Source: an uncultured Oscillospiraceae bacterium
GTDB taxonomy: Bacteria; Bacillota; Clostridia; Oscillospirales; Acutalibacteraceae
Assembly: GCA_902478455.1 (NCBI GenBank)
Contig: CABSLJ010000013.1
Location: 1 to 23,403 of the forward strand
Length of the DNA: 23,403 nucleotides
Direction of reading: 5' to 3'
The position numbers and the translations under genes are program-made. Below, in pieces: positions 1 through 8,900 of the stretch; the first letter of the stretch is position 1; each line of letters begins with the position of its first letter. The notes below the pieces were generated by a model. It saw nothing but the letters and a program-made list of their open reading frames with translations. It made no database searches and was not told the origin of the DNA.

Positions 1-12
1 GCAACACAAAAA

Positions 13-100
13 TACTATGTATCGTAAAAATATCTCAAATCTCTATTGACAATTTACGATGCATAGTTTATTATTTGATTGTAAGTTACGATGTATAGTA
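13..100. repeat. Three copies of a 15-bp phage-type operator
   Basis: Three related sites are visible: TACTATGTATCGTAA at 13-27, and in the opposite orientation TTACGATGCATAGTT at 54-68 and TTACGATGTATAGTA at 86-100. Each is an imperfect palindrome. The middle site fills the spacer of the promoter at 46-74 and the last lies just upstream of the ribosome binding site of the next gene. This is the layout of a repressor-controlled lysogeny switch. The cognate repressor is not in the window and would be expected to the left, divergently transcribed (inference). Confidence 0.75.
46..74 (+). promoter_or_regulatory. Sigma-A promoter of the phage-remnant operon
   Basis: The -35 box TTGACA (46-51) and the -10 box TATTAT (69-74) are separated by exactly 17 bp. 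An operator copy occupies the spacer, so a bound repressor should block RNA polymerase. Confidence 0.8.
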
Positions 101-123
101 AATCTCAAGCAGAGGAGGTGTAA

Positions 124-345
124 ATGATCGTGTTTAGTCAAATTGACATCGAAATGGCTAGAGATAGAATTTCGAGAAAGGAGCTTGCTCAAAAGGCAGG
201 AATTAGATACGACACGTTGCTTTATAAGCTAAAAGGCTCAGTCGAGTTTACTAGGCCGGAAATGCTAAAGATTCAAGCAGCGTTTAGTGTCCATGTACCG
301 TTGGAAGAGCTTTTCGCCACCGACGACGACCAGAAGACAGCATAA
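124..345 (+). CDS. Cro/CI-like small HTH DNA-binding protein (phage remnant)
   Basis: This is a 73-aa protein with a helix-turn-helix signature around residues 15-45 (SRKELAQKAGIRYDTLLYKL), of the kind seen in phage Cro-like and XRE-family regulators. The start is supported by a strong AGGAGGTG at 113-120. It is the first gene downstream of the operator-promoter array, the usual place for a cro-type gene. It probably binds the 15-bp sites at 13-100 (inference). The short C-terminal tail is acidic. It could instead be an excisionase-like or general phage regulator, because HTH proteins this small are hard to tell apart by eye. Confidence 0.7.
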   Translation: MIVFSQIDIEMARDRISRKELAQKAGIRYDTLLYKLKGSVEFTRPEMLKIQAAFSVHVPLEELFATDDDQKTA

Positions 346-384
346 GAAAAGCCCTCCGAGGAGGGCGGAAAGGAGCGCGAGGAC

Positions 385-468
385 ATGAAAATCAACGTTG
401 AATTGCAAGGGCTTGAAGAAGTGATCACGTTGCTAGAAGAAAACAGGCGTCTGACGGATGAGCTATAA
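385..468 (+). CDS. Tiny phage-type hypothetical protein, 27 aa
   Basis: A 27-residue frame starts MKINVELQGLEEV and ends in a charged helical stretch (LLEENRRLTDEL). An AAGGAG at 370-375 lies 9 nt before the ATG. A 6-bp hairpin with a CGAG loop (351-366) lies between the preceding stop and this gene. The predicted protein is a single amphipathic helix. Its place between a Cro-like gene and a holin-like gene suggests a small phage accessory protein. It may be the stump of a longer gene, because the following region also looks truncated. I do not recognise a family. Confidence 0.45.
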   Translation: MKINVELQGLEEVITLLEENRRLTDEL

Positions 469-476
469 GTCTCTTT

Positions 477-677
477 TTGGCTGTTGGAAAACCTTTGATG
501 AAGCTTAACTCTTCCATAACCAAACTCGATGTTACTATGGTTCGGCTAACCAAAGATGTTGACGTCATCAAAGAGAACAGTCACGACGCGCATCAACGTC
601 TCTGGGAGAAGAATGACGAGCAGGACAAGATCATCAACGACCATGAGTCTAGGATCACATCTCTGGAGAAAAAATAG
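477..677 (+). CDS. Small coiled-coil phage protein (XhlA-like), possibly truncated
   Basis: This is a 66-aa frame from a TTG. An ATG at 498 would give 59 aa, and neither start has a convincing ribosome binding site. The sequence is hydrophilic and heptad-rich (SSITKLDVTMVRLTKDVDVI, then HDAHQRLWEKNDEQ). It resembles the coiled-coil part of small phage proteins encoded just before holins, the XhlA-like group, but lacks their C-terminal membrane helix. It is followed 10 nt later by a holin-like gene, as in a lysis module. The weak start and short N-terminus suggest an upstream deletion. Function is inferred from context only. Confidence 0.5.
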   Translation: MAVGKPLMKLNSSITKLDVTMVRLTKDVDVIKENSHDAHQRLWEKNDEQDKIINDHESRITSLEKK

Positions 678-687
678 GAGGATCACC

Positions 688-975
688 ATGAACGAATTTT
701 TGACCTGGGAAACCCTTGGCACGTTCGCCGGATGCGCAGCGGCCACCGGCGTGCTCACACAGTTTTTGAAGAACACTTTCAAAAAGCTGCCTACTCAATG
801 GCTGTCCTACATTATCGCTGTTGTACTGCTCTTCGGCGCGACGGCGGCGACGGGTGGATTCGCCCAGCCCTGGACTGTGTGGGCCATGATCCCGCTGAAT
901 GCGGTTATTGTGTCCCTGTCCAGCAATGGAGCCTTTGAGGCAGTCAAGAGGGTACAGGGTAACAAAAGCGAATAG
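688..975 (+). CDS. Phage holin-like membrane protein
   Basis: This 95-aa protein has an AGGAGG at 677-682, 5 nt before the ATG. Two clear hydrophobic segments are visible, around residues 40-57 (LSYIIAVVLLFGATAA) and 66-83 (WTVWAMIPLNAVIVSL), with a weaker one at 9-27. A lysine-containing amphipathic link (LKNTFKKL) and a charged C-terminus complete it. Size and topology fit small phage holins, which perforate the membrane to release endolysin. No endolysin gene follows: transcription ends in a strong terminator, so the lysis module is incomplete and the region is probably a decayed prophage. Confidence 0.65.
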   Translation: MNEFLTWETLGTFAGCAAATGVLTQFLKNTFKKLPTQWLSYIIAVVLLFGATAATGGFAQPWTVWAMIPLNAVIVSLSSNGAFEAVKRVQGNKSE

Positions 976-984
976 ACATAGTTT

Positions 985-1023
985 AGGCCCTCTCCTACCT
1001 CGCAGGCGGGAGAGGGCCTTTTT
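985..1023 (+). terminator. Intrinsic terminator after the holin-like gene
   Basis: AGGCCCTCTCC pairs with GGGAGAGGGCCT across a short loop and is followed by five or more T residues. Confidence 0.85.
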
Positions 1024-1093
1024 CACAAAAAACTGGGTTACTCTGACTCTCTGATTTCAGGAACCGTCTATCTGTTGACAAACATAACTCTTT

Positions 1094-1783
1094 TCACGGC
1101 AAAAACGAAAAGAAAAGATTTTGGTCGTAACTAAGATCAATTCCCTTTCTAATAGCATAAAAAACTCGGTTGGACACAACATCCGCGGCCCTAACTAAAG
1201 TATTTGAGGCGGAGTTGCAAAACTTTACTTGAACATCCCTTAGCTTAGGGAAAATTGGAGGATAGAAACGGTCATAGTTTAAATTATATGTACCGGTCTT
1301 AAACTCTTGTTCAAGCCCCTCCCGAAGCTCGTAGCATCCATTGGTTGCTGTTGTATGCTCATCAACATAAAAATACAAGTTATCCACGTCTTCAGGAATT
1401 ATTTTCCCACTGCTTATCAGCTTCATAAAGTAGCGTTTAACACCGATTTTATAGGCGTAATCCAAATATCTTTGCTTATCTTTTTTAGTATTAAATATTC
1501 TATCTAGAACGCGTTCTTGTTGAACGATAACAGAAAATTTGTCAATCTGATTTAGCGAGCGATATAATTTACCTTTTCCTTTATTAGTAACAGAAGCGGC
1601 TTTGACTTCTACATCGTTCGATATTTTCTCGGATATGCGAATAGCTCTTTCGGCGGTTAAATACTTACGAGAACATATATCTTTGTCTTCCTTGCTTAGG
1701 AAAATTACTCCGCCGAAAACAAATATTTTGTTATGGGCCTTATCGAATACTCCGGATTCATCTGAATATATATAGATATTCAA
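1094..1783 (-). CDS. DUF3800 family protein
   Basis: This 229-aa protein shows the DUF3800 signature: an N-terminal beta strand ending in YSDESG, then FVFGG, a central FYVDEH, and a C-terminal CNSASNTLVRAADVVS. The conserved acidic residues recall an RNase H-like fold. Proteins of this family occur widely in prophages and mobile elements; their biochemical role is unsettled. I chose the TTG at 1783-1781 because the family motif begins a few residues later; a longer frame would run through an upstream terminator hairpin. The gene is convergent to the holin-like gene and has its own promoter (1907-1935) with a terminator inside the leader. It reads as an accessory (moron-type) gene at the edge of the prophage remnant. 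Confidence 0.8.
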   Translation of the reverse strand: MNIYIYSDESGVFDKAHNKIFVFGGVIFLSKEDKDICSRKYLTAERAIRISEKISNDVEVKAASVTNKGKGKLYRSLNQIDKFSVIVQQERVLDRIFNTKKDKQRYLDYAYKIGVKRYFMKLISSGKIIPEDVDNLYFYVDEHTTATNGCYELREGLEQEFKTGTYNLNYDRFYPPIFPKLRDVQVKFCNSASNTLVRAADVVSNRVFYAIRKGIDLSYDQNLFFSFLP

Positions 1784-1802
1784 GACACAACACCTACACA
1801 AT

Positions 1803-1826
1803 AAAAAAGCCGCCCGTGGGCGGCCC
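1803..1826 (-). terminator. Intrinsic terminator inside the DUF3800 leader
   Basis: Read on the minus strand, GCCGCCC and GGGCGGC form a stable stem, followed by TTTTTT. It lies about 75-100 nt downstream of the minus-strand promoter and about 20 nt before the DUF3800 start, so it would stop transcription unless read through. Confidence 0.75.
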
Positions 1827-1906
1827 CTCGTGAGCGACGACATTGCATGTCGCTTAAACGCAAATTCGCTTACACGAGTATACAGCGTATTTCTACCTGC
1901 ATTTAT

Positions 1907-1935
1907 ATTATATGTAAAATATCATGAAATGTAAA
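1907..1935 (-). promoter_or_regulatory. Sigma-A promoter for the DUF3800 gene
   Basis: On the minus strand there is TTTACA (1935-1930), a 17-bp spacer, and a perfect TATAAT (1912-1907). Transcription would start near 1900 and run toward 1783. The flanking DNA is very AT-rich. Confidence 0.75.
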
Positions 1936-2057
1936 CCGTAATATAATGGATAATTGATGTTTGTATAGTAGTACAATTTATATTGGTTTAATTTGGTCTG
2001 TTTTTATCATTGAATTATGAGACGATTTTATTATGTTGCCTAACAGACGATCTTTCA

Positions 2058-2087
2058 GGACCGTCCGGAAACAATCGGGCGGCCTTT
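2058..2087 (+). terminator. Hairpin at the edge of the phage remnant
   Basis: GGACCGTCCG pairs with CGGGCGGCC (with one G-T pair and one bulge) and is followed by TTTAATT. The rest of 1936-2100 is AT-rich and holds no gene. This is the last recognisable feature before the truncated cotJC frame, so the junction of the phage remnant with cotJC lies near 2088-2104. Confidence 0.55.
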
Positions 2088-2102
2088 AATTATATCTAAT
2101 TG

Positions 2103-2546
2103 ATGTATGGCGGGCCAGATGGAGAGTTGGGCGCTTCGCTGCGTTATCTTAGTCAGCGGTATTCCATGCCCTATCCGGAGTTAAAGGCGATCCTGACCGA
2201 TATCGGTACGGAAGAACTGGGACATTTGGAGATGATCGGCGCAATCGTCCACCAGTTGACCCGCAACCTAACGGAAGACCAAATCAAAACCGCTGGATTT
2301 GACACGTACTTTGTTGATCACACAACCGGTGTTTATCCAACGGCCGCAAGCGGCGCGCCTTATACAGCGGCCTCCATGGCTGTCAAGGGGGATGTTATTA
2401 CTGATCTGCACGAGGATATGGCGGCAGAGCAAAAGGCCCGCACGACCTACGACAACATCCTCCGCTATTGTGATGATCCCGACGTCAAGGACGCCATCCG
2501 TTTCCTGCGCCAGCGCGAGGTTGTCCACTACCAGCGTTTCGGTGAA
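2103..2546 (+). pseudogene. cotJC: cotJC, 5' part: spore-coat manganese catalase, interrupted on both sides
   Basis: From MYGGPDGELGASLRYLSQRY onward the frame is a clear CotJC/manganese catalase. The dinuclear-Mn ligand motifs are present: Glu in GGPDGE, Glu and His in EELGHLEM, Glu in MAAEQKA, and His in VVHYQRF. The family's first ~25-30 residues are missing: an in-frame TAA lies at 2097-2099 and no ribosome binding site precedes the ATG. The match to the family stops after QRFGE (codon GAA at 2544-2546), beyond which the frame reads unrelated residues. The missing C-terminus is found at 17879-17962. CotJC is a sporulation coat protein. The gene is interrupted by the NRPS element on its 3' side and probably by the phage remnant on its 5' side. 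Confidence 0.9.
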
Positions 2547-2562
2547 GCAAACCGCACAAGAC
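2530..2562. other. attL of the NRPS-carrying element
   Basis: The cotJC codons end in CGTTTCGGT, then the central dinucleotide GA (2544-2545), then AG and the element arm CAAACCGCACAA (2548-2559). That arm is the inverted partner (11 of 12 bp) of TTGTGCGATTTG at the other end of the element. cotJC homology stops at this point. Confidence 0.85.
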
Positions 2563-2684
2563 GTTGCAGGGAAACGGGAAGAAGATATTTCCAATTTTGT
2601 AGAAATGTAAAAAACAGTGCAGAGAAAGCCATTCAGCCCACAGCAATTTTTCCAGAATTCCACACAAAACGGGTCGCTTTTCGC

Positions 2685-2712
2685 TTGACAATCAAAGGAA
2701 AACCGATACAAT
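2685..2712 (+). promoter_or_regulatory. Probable promoter of the NRPS operon
   Basis: TTGACA (2685-2690), a 16-bp spacer and TACAAT (2707-2712) give a near-consensus sigma-A promoter inside the element, about 140 bp from attL. Transcription would start near 2719, leaving a leader of roughly 240 nt before the NRPS start. Confidence 0.75.
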
Positions 2713-2722
2713 GAAAGAGTAG

Positions 2723-2773
2723 GCAAAAAATGTGAGAAAAACGCGGAAGATGGTGGAATTTCGCGTTTTTTGC
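2723..2773 (+). terminator. Possible attenuator hairpin in the NRPS leader
   Basis: GAAAAACGCG (2735-2744) can pair with CGCGTTTTTT (2762-2771), giving a stem whose 3' side is a T-run, as in an intrinsic terminator. GCAAAAAA (2723-2730) could compete for the same T-run. It lies just after the promoter, so it could attenuate NRPS transcription or block read-through from cotJC. The rest of 2774-2960 holds no convincing gene. Confidence 0.5.
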
Positions 2774-2803
2774 AGTTTAACAGCTTTTTTCTCTTGCTGC
2801 ATG

Positions 2804-2820
2804 ATGATACCCCGTATCAT
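2804..2820. repeat. Perfect inverted repeat in the NRPS leader
   Basis: ATGATA and TATCAT flank CCCCG in the untranslated leader. It could be a small RNA hairpin or a regulator binding site; nothing else decides between these. Confidence 0.4.
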
Positions 2821-2960
2821 AAGTTGTTAGGCCCGTTTGAAGGATGCTTCCTTTCAGCGGTCAGACGGGCGCCGCAGGAACGTTTTTGCTGTGCGTTTTA
2901 CCAACTATTTATGGAAAGCGGCGCTGGACTGGGGAGCGCTCAATTTATGTGAGGTGCGAA

Positions 2961-5900
2961 ATGTCGACGATTTACGGAATGGAGCACGCCGGGGAGCAGG
3001 CGCGTCAGGTCTTTCCGCTGTCCGAACAGCAGTCGAACATCTATCGGCTGGAGCAGCGCTATCCGCACACATCCATCGGGATTATTTCGGGTACGCTTAA
3101 AATTACGGGAAAGATCGATTATGAGCTGCTTGAGCGCGCGGTCAATTTCGTGCTGGAAAACGACGATACCCTCCGTACCCGCCTGACGATTCAGGACGGC
3201 GTACCTATGCAGTACATCGAGAAGTATTCTCCCAAGCCGGTCGATTTTCTCGACTTCTCCATCACCGGCCAGGAGGGCCTTTTTCAATGGGACCGGTTTG
3301 TCACCCGCACGCCCTTTTCACTCATCCAGAGCGATCTTTACTATTTTGCCATCGTCAAGCTCAGCGAAAACCGCGGCGGGCTGTTTATCAAAACCCATCA
3401 CCTGATTTCCGACGGCTGGTCGAGCATTCTGCTGTCCAACCGTATCACCGACTGTTACCAGAAGCTGGTCAGAAAGCAAAGCCTTTCCCCTGAAAAGGGG
3501 CCGCAGTACCTCAAATATCTGCAGGCGTCGGCGCGGTATGAGCGCTCTCCGCGCTATGAATCGGACAGGCTCTTCTGGGAGCGGAAGATGCAGAATCTGC
3601 CGGAGAAATCGGCGCTCAAGGACTACAGCCTCGGGAACATCGGCATCGCGGGCGACCGCAAGACCTATGTCATGCCCGAGGAGACCGCGTCTCTCCTGCG
3701 GAACTACTGCGCCGAAAATAACGTCACCATTTTTTCCCTGCTTCTTTCCGCCCTGGCGCTCTACGTCCACCGTCTGACCGGTCTTGACCGCATGGTCTTC
3801 GGCGTGCCCATCCTCAACCGCTCCACCTATGAGGAGAAAAATACCATCGGTATGTTTGTCAGCACCATTCCCATGGTGGTCGACGTCGACGAGCAGATGA
3901 CCTTTTCGGAATTCAACGCCTATCTTCTGGGGGAATGGATGCAGATTCTGCGCCATCAGCGCTTCCCCTACAACCGCATCCTGCAGATCGCCCGCAGCAA
4001 AAACGGGCCGATTGAGCGGCTGTTCGACATCACCCTCTCTTATCAGTGCAGCCACTTCGCACAGGACGAGGAAGGCACGCGCATCACGCACGAGGGCCGC
4101 TGGCATTACAGCGGCTGCCAGGCCGAACCCATCTGCATCCACATCAACGAGCGGGAGAACGACGGGCGGCTGATCATCGATTATGACTTCCTGGTGCAGA
4201 TCTTTACGCACAAGGAGATTGAATACGTCCACACCCACGTCATGAACCTGCTTCAGAACGCCATCCGCGAGGACAAGTCCCAGCCGCTGTACGGCATCCG
4301 CCTGCTCGGAGAGGAGGAACGCGAGCGCGTGCTCCATCGCTTCAACGAGACGTCCGTTCCGATTCCTGCGGGAGAGACGGTGCACGGCCGGATTCTGGAG
4401 CAGGCGAGAAAGAGGGGAACCGACCCCGCCGTCGTCACGAGCGGAGAACGACTTTCCTTTGACGAACTGGCCGGGATTTCCGGGCGTTTGGCCGCGGCCC
4501 TGCGCCGCAGTGGGGCGCAGGGCGTTGTGGGCGTACTGCTGGAGCGCACGGCCCGTCTGCCCGCCGCCATGGTGGGCGTGCTGGAGGCGGGATGCGCCCT
4601 GCTGCTTCTGGACCGCAGTCTGCCGGCGTCCCGTCTTGCTTTTCTGCTGCAGGATGCCGGCGTGCAAACGCTGGTGACCGACCGAACCGTTCTGGAGGAG
4701 CAAAAGGAGCGCGGTTTCTCCTTTGGGGGCGCAATCCTTTGCACCGAAGAGTTCGGGGAGGTTTACTCTCCCGTGACCCCGCCGGCGGCGACCGGACGGG
4801 AGACGGCTTACGTCATCTACACCTCCGGAACCACGGGAGAACCCAAGGGGGTGCTCGTAAGCCACCGCGCGCTGCTCAACTTTGCCGACGGCATGCGCGA
4901 TTACACCGGAAAGCTCGCCGCTCTTTCCATGACCACGGTGAGCTTCGACGTGTTTATTATGGAGACCCTTGTGCCTCTGACGGAGGGGCGGACGGTGGTG
5001 CTCGCCGGGGAATCGGAGCAGAACGATCCCGACGCCCTCGGCCGGCTCATCCTTCACGGTGGGGCGGGCATGCTGTGCCTGACGCCCTCTCGGCTGCGCG
5101 CCTATCTTTCTTCGCCCGTCTTCTGCGCGGCGCTCGGACAGATCAAGGCCGTTGTCTGCGGCGGGGAGACCTTCCCCGGGGATCTTCTCTACCGCATCCG
5201 CGATTGCAGCCGCGCCGCCGTCTACAATCAATACGGGCCGAGCGAGGCGACCATCGGCGTGACGATCAAAACCCTGCAAACGGGGGACCATTATCTGATC
5301 GGCAAGCCGATGCGCAACACTGAGATTTACATCCTCGACCCCCATCTCAATCCCGTTCCCATCGGCGCGACGGGGGAGATGTACATCGGCGGGGCCTGCC
5401 TGGCGGACGGCTACCTCGGCCGCCCGGAGCTGACGCGAGAGCGGTTCATCCCCCATCCCTTCAAAGAGGGGGAGCGACTGTACAGGACGGGCGACCTCGC
5501 CCGCTGGTATCCGCGCGGGGAGATCGGCTATCTCGGCCGCAGCGATCAGCAGGTGAAAATCCGCGGCTTCCGCGTGGAACTCGGAGAGATTGAGGCGCGC
5601 GCCAAGGGCTATCCCGGCATTCGGAACGCGGTGGCGCAGGTCCGAAGGGATCAGACGGCCAACTCCTACCTCTGCCTTTATTATGTGGCCGATGCGCCCG
5701 TTGGCGCGGCCGGCTTCAAGGAGTTTCTCTCGGCCTATCTGCCCGGCTACATGGTGCCCTCCTTTTTTGAGAGAATGGAAGAAATCCCCCTGACCGTCAA
5801 CGGAAAGGTGGACTACAAAAAGCTGCCCGAACCCACCCCGGTGCGGGACAACGCCGCCTATGCGGCGCCCTCCGGCCTGGCCGAGACCGAGCTCGCCGCC

Positions 5901-8900
5901 ATCTGGAGCCGCCAGCTCGGCATAGACGGCCTGAGCGCCGACACCAACTACTTCTCCGTGGGCGGCAACTCCTTGAGCGCCCTGGAGATGCTTTTGGATA
6001 TTCACAACACCTTTGACGTCAACCTCACCTTTACCGACGTATACAATCACCCCACCATCCGCGGGCTTTCGCAGGTCATCTCAAATGCGCGGCAGTCCTT
6101 CCGCGCCCCCATTCTGCCCGCCGCGGTCGCGCCGAGCTACCCTTTGACCCCCTCGCAGAAGAGAATTTACACGCTGGAGGTCCTCGGCGGGGACAGCCTC
6201 GCCTACAACATGCCCGGTATGTACCGCGTCCGCGGCCCGCTCGATGTACCGCGGCTGGAGCGCGCCTTCCAGACGCTCATCGGCCGGTATGAAATCCTGC
6301 GCACCGTTTTTGTGGTGGAGGGGGCGGAAATGGTCCAGAAGGTGCTGGAGGAAGCGACCTTTTCCCTGGAACGGCTTCCGCAGGGCGAGCCGGACGAGGC
6401 GTTTGCCCATTTTGTCCGCCCCTTTGATCTGGCGCGCGCCCCGCTGCTGCGCGCCGGCGTGATGCGGTTGGGAGAGGAGGAGTACCTGCTCTTCGTCGAC
6501 CAGCATCACATCGTTTCCGACGGCCGCTCAGGCGAGCTTTTTATGGAGGAGCTGAGCCTGCTCTACGCCGGCAAGGTCCTTCCGCCGCCCCGCGTGCAGT
6601 ACAAGGATTACGCCGTCTGGCTGCGCAAAAATGAGCGGGCCGACTGGCTTGAAAGCCAGCGGACATACTGGCTCTCCCTGTTTGAAGGTCAGCTGCCGCT
6701 GCTTGATTTTCCCACCGACCGGCCGCGCCCGGCGCAGCCCGACCACCGGGGCGGGCGGCTTTCCGGCGCTCTTTCCGGCGAAAGCTATGCCCGCATCAGC
6801 CGGTTTTGCAGGGAAAGAGGGGTTTCCCCTTATATGTATTTCCTCACCGTCCTTTCGATTGCCCTCTCCCGCTTTACCGGGCAGGACGACCTGATCGTCG
6901 GCACCCCCTTCAGCGGGCGGCGTCAGCCCGAGATTGAAAATACCCTGGGCGCCTTCATCAACACCCTGCCCCTGCGCCTGCGGGTGAAAGAGGGTTTCTC
7001 CTTTGAGGAGCACCTCGCCTGGGCGCGTGAGCGGGTGCTCGGCGCGCTCGACAATCAGGATTATCCCTTCGACCGGCTGATCGACGCGCTGCATCTGGAA
7101 AAAAATCTTTCGCGCAATCCGCTGTTTGACGTCCTCTTCGTCATCCAGCCGTTCGACGCCTCCCGTCTGACCCTGGAAGGGGTGGAGCTGACGCTGGAGC
7201 GGCAGCAGCCCGGCGGGGCCAAGCTGGACCTCTTCCTGGAGGGGACCGAGCGGGAGGATCGGTTTGATTTTACCCTGGAATACGCCACCGCCCTCTTTGA
7301 CGAAGCGACGGTGCAAAGCTTTCTCGACTGCTTTCTGACCCTTTCGTCCGCGGCGAGCGGTTCCCCTGAAACGCCCGCTCTGGAGCTGCCCTGTCTGGGC
7401 CCAGAGGCCGAAGGGCGGCTCCAGGGCGGCATAGGCTATGAGGAGCGGCCCTTTGAGGAGAGGAGGCTTGACGCGCTCTTTACGGAGACCGCGGCGCGCC
7501 TGCCGGAGAAGACGGCCGTTGTTTTCCACGGGGAAGAAATCTCCTACCGCCGCCTGTTCCGCGCGGCCGGAGCGCTCGCCGCGCGGCTGCTGGAGGAGGG
7601 GCTCGCCCCGGGCACGCCGGTGGCGGTCGTCTGCCGCAGGAGCCCCCAGCTGCTTTGCGCCCTCTTTGCCGTTCAGATGGCCGGGTGCTGCTATCTGCCC
7701 GTGGACCCCGCCTATCCGCAAAAGCGCAAGGAATACCTGCTTGAAGACAGCCGCGCCGGCGCGGTGCTGCTGGGGGAGGGGGAGATTCTGCCCGAAGGCT
7801 ACGCCGGACCGGTGATCCCCTGCGCCTGGTCGGAGGAGGAAGCGGCATTCTCACCGCCCGACGGCCTTTCCCAGGAGGACCCCGTCTACATTCTCTACAC
7901 CTCCGGCTCGACCGGCCGCCCCAAGGGGGTGCAGGTCACCCACCGGAATGTCGCCAATCTTTACAGCTATCTGAAGGACATCGGACTGACCGAAGAGGAG
8001 ATTATGCTCTGCTCGACCACCGTCTGCTTTGACGTCTTCGTGGTCGAGGGGGTGCTCTCCCTGTGCATGGGGATGACGGTCGCCCTGGCCGACGAGGAGG
8101 AGCAGCGCCTGCCCTGGCGGCTGGCCGCGCTCATGGAGCAAAGCGGCGCCACCCTGCTGCAAATGACCCCCTCGCGGTTCCAGGTGTTTCTAGAGAACGA
8201 GGCCTTTGCCGCGGCGGCGGGACGGCTCCACAGAGTCTTCCTGGCCGGAGAGGCGCTCGAAAACAGCCTGCTGCGCCGGGCGCAGCGCCTGGCGGGCGTC
8301 CGCATCTGGAACCTGTACGGACCGACCGAAACCACCATATATTCCACCGGCGCCGACCTCACGGGGGAAAAGTGTTCCCACATCGGCCGGCCGGTGCTCA
8401 ACACCCGCGCCTATGTGCTGGATGAATCGCTCCGGCTCGCGCCCAGAGGGGCGAAGGGAGAGCTGTGCATCGGCGGGGCGGGGGTCTCCCTGGGCTACTA
8501 CGGCCGCCCTGAGCTGACGGGCGAGCGCTTCCTGCAAAATCCCTACGCCGGGGGAACGCTGTACCGCACCGGGGACATCGTCCGTCTGGGCAGCGACGGC
8601 AATCTGCAATTTGTCGGCCGGGCCGACCATCAGATCAAATACAGAGGACTGCGCATCGAACTCGGGGAGATCGAGGCGCGCATGCTGGAGACCGGACTCG
8701 TGCGCGAGGCGGTGGTCACGGTGGCCTCGGTCACACAGAGCGCCCTGCTGCTGCGCGCCGCCGTCATCCCGGCGCAGGGCTATGACGAAAAGGCGCTGCT
8801 TGACCACTTAAAGGAGCATCTGCCCGCTTACATGGTGCCGGCGTCCATCCTGCCCATGGAGCGCTTTCCCCTCACGCCGAGCGGCAAGGTCGACCGCAAG

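Noticed and set aside
351..366. GC-rich hairpin between the Cro-like gene and the next small gene, considered as a terminator.
   Set aside because: No T-run follows and the next gene's ribosome site is immediately downstream.
1075..1103. TTGACA at 1075, considered as a promoter.
   Set aside because: No -10 box lies at the right distance, and it points into the 3' end of the convergent DUF3800 gene.
2262..2610. Overlapping plus-frame and minus-frame reading frames across the cotJC 5' part.
   Set aside because: They are out of frame with a clearly recognisable manganese catalase and have no ribosome sites.
2547..2714. The in-frame tail of the 5' cotJC fragment beyond QRFGE, considered as a simple frameshift.
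   Set aside because: No frame after 2546 restores CotJC residues, while the true C-terminus is found intact at 17879; insertion explains the data better than a frameshift.
2770..2952. A 60-codon frame in the NRPS leader, considered as a leader peptide.
   Set aside because: There is no start codon with a ribosome site and no run of regulatory codons; the frame overlaps the NRPS ribosome site only by chance.
2844..2960. A 39-codon N-terminal extension of the NRPS frame.
   Set aside because: It lacks condensation-domain sequence and a ribosome site, whereas ATG 2961 has GTGAGGTG directly upstream.
3318..6050. A 910-codon open frame on the minus strand within the NRPS, with similar frames at 6528-7721 and 9285-10346.
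   Set aside because: They are antisense to confirmed NRPS domains, of low-complexity composition, and result from GC-rich third positions that suppress stops on the other strand.
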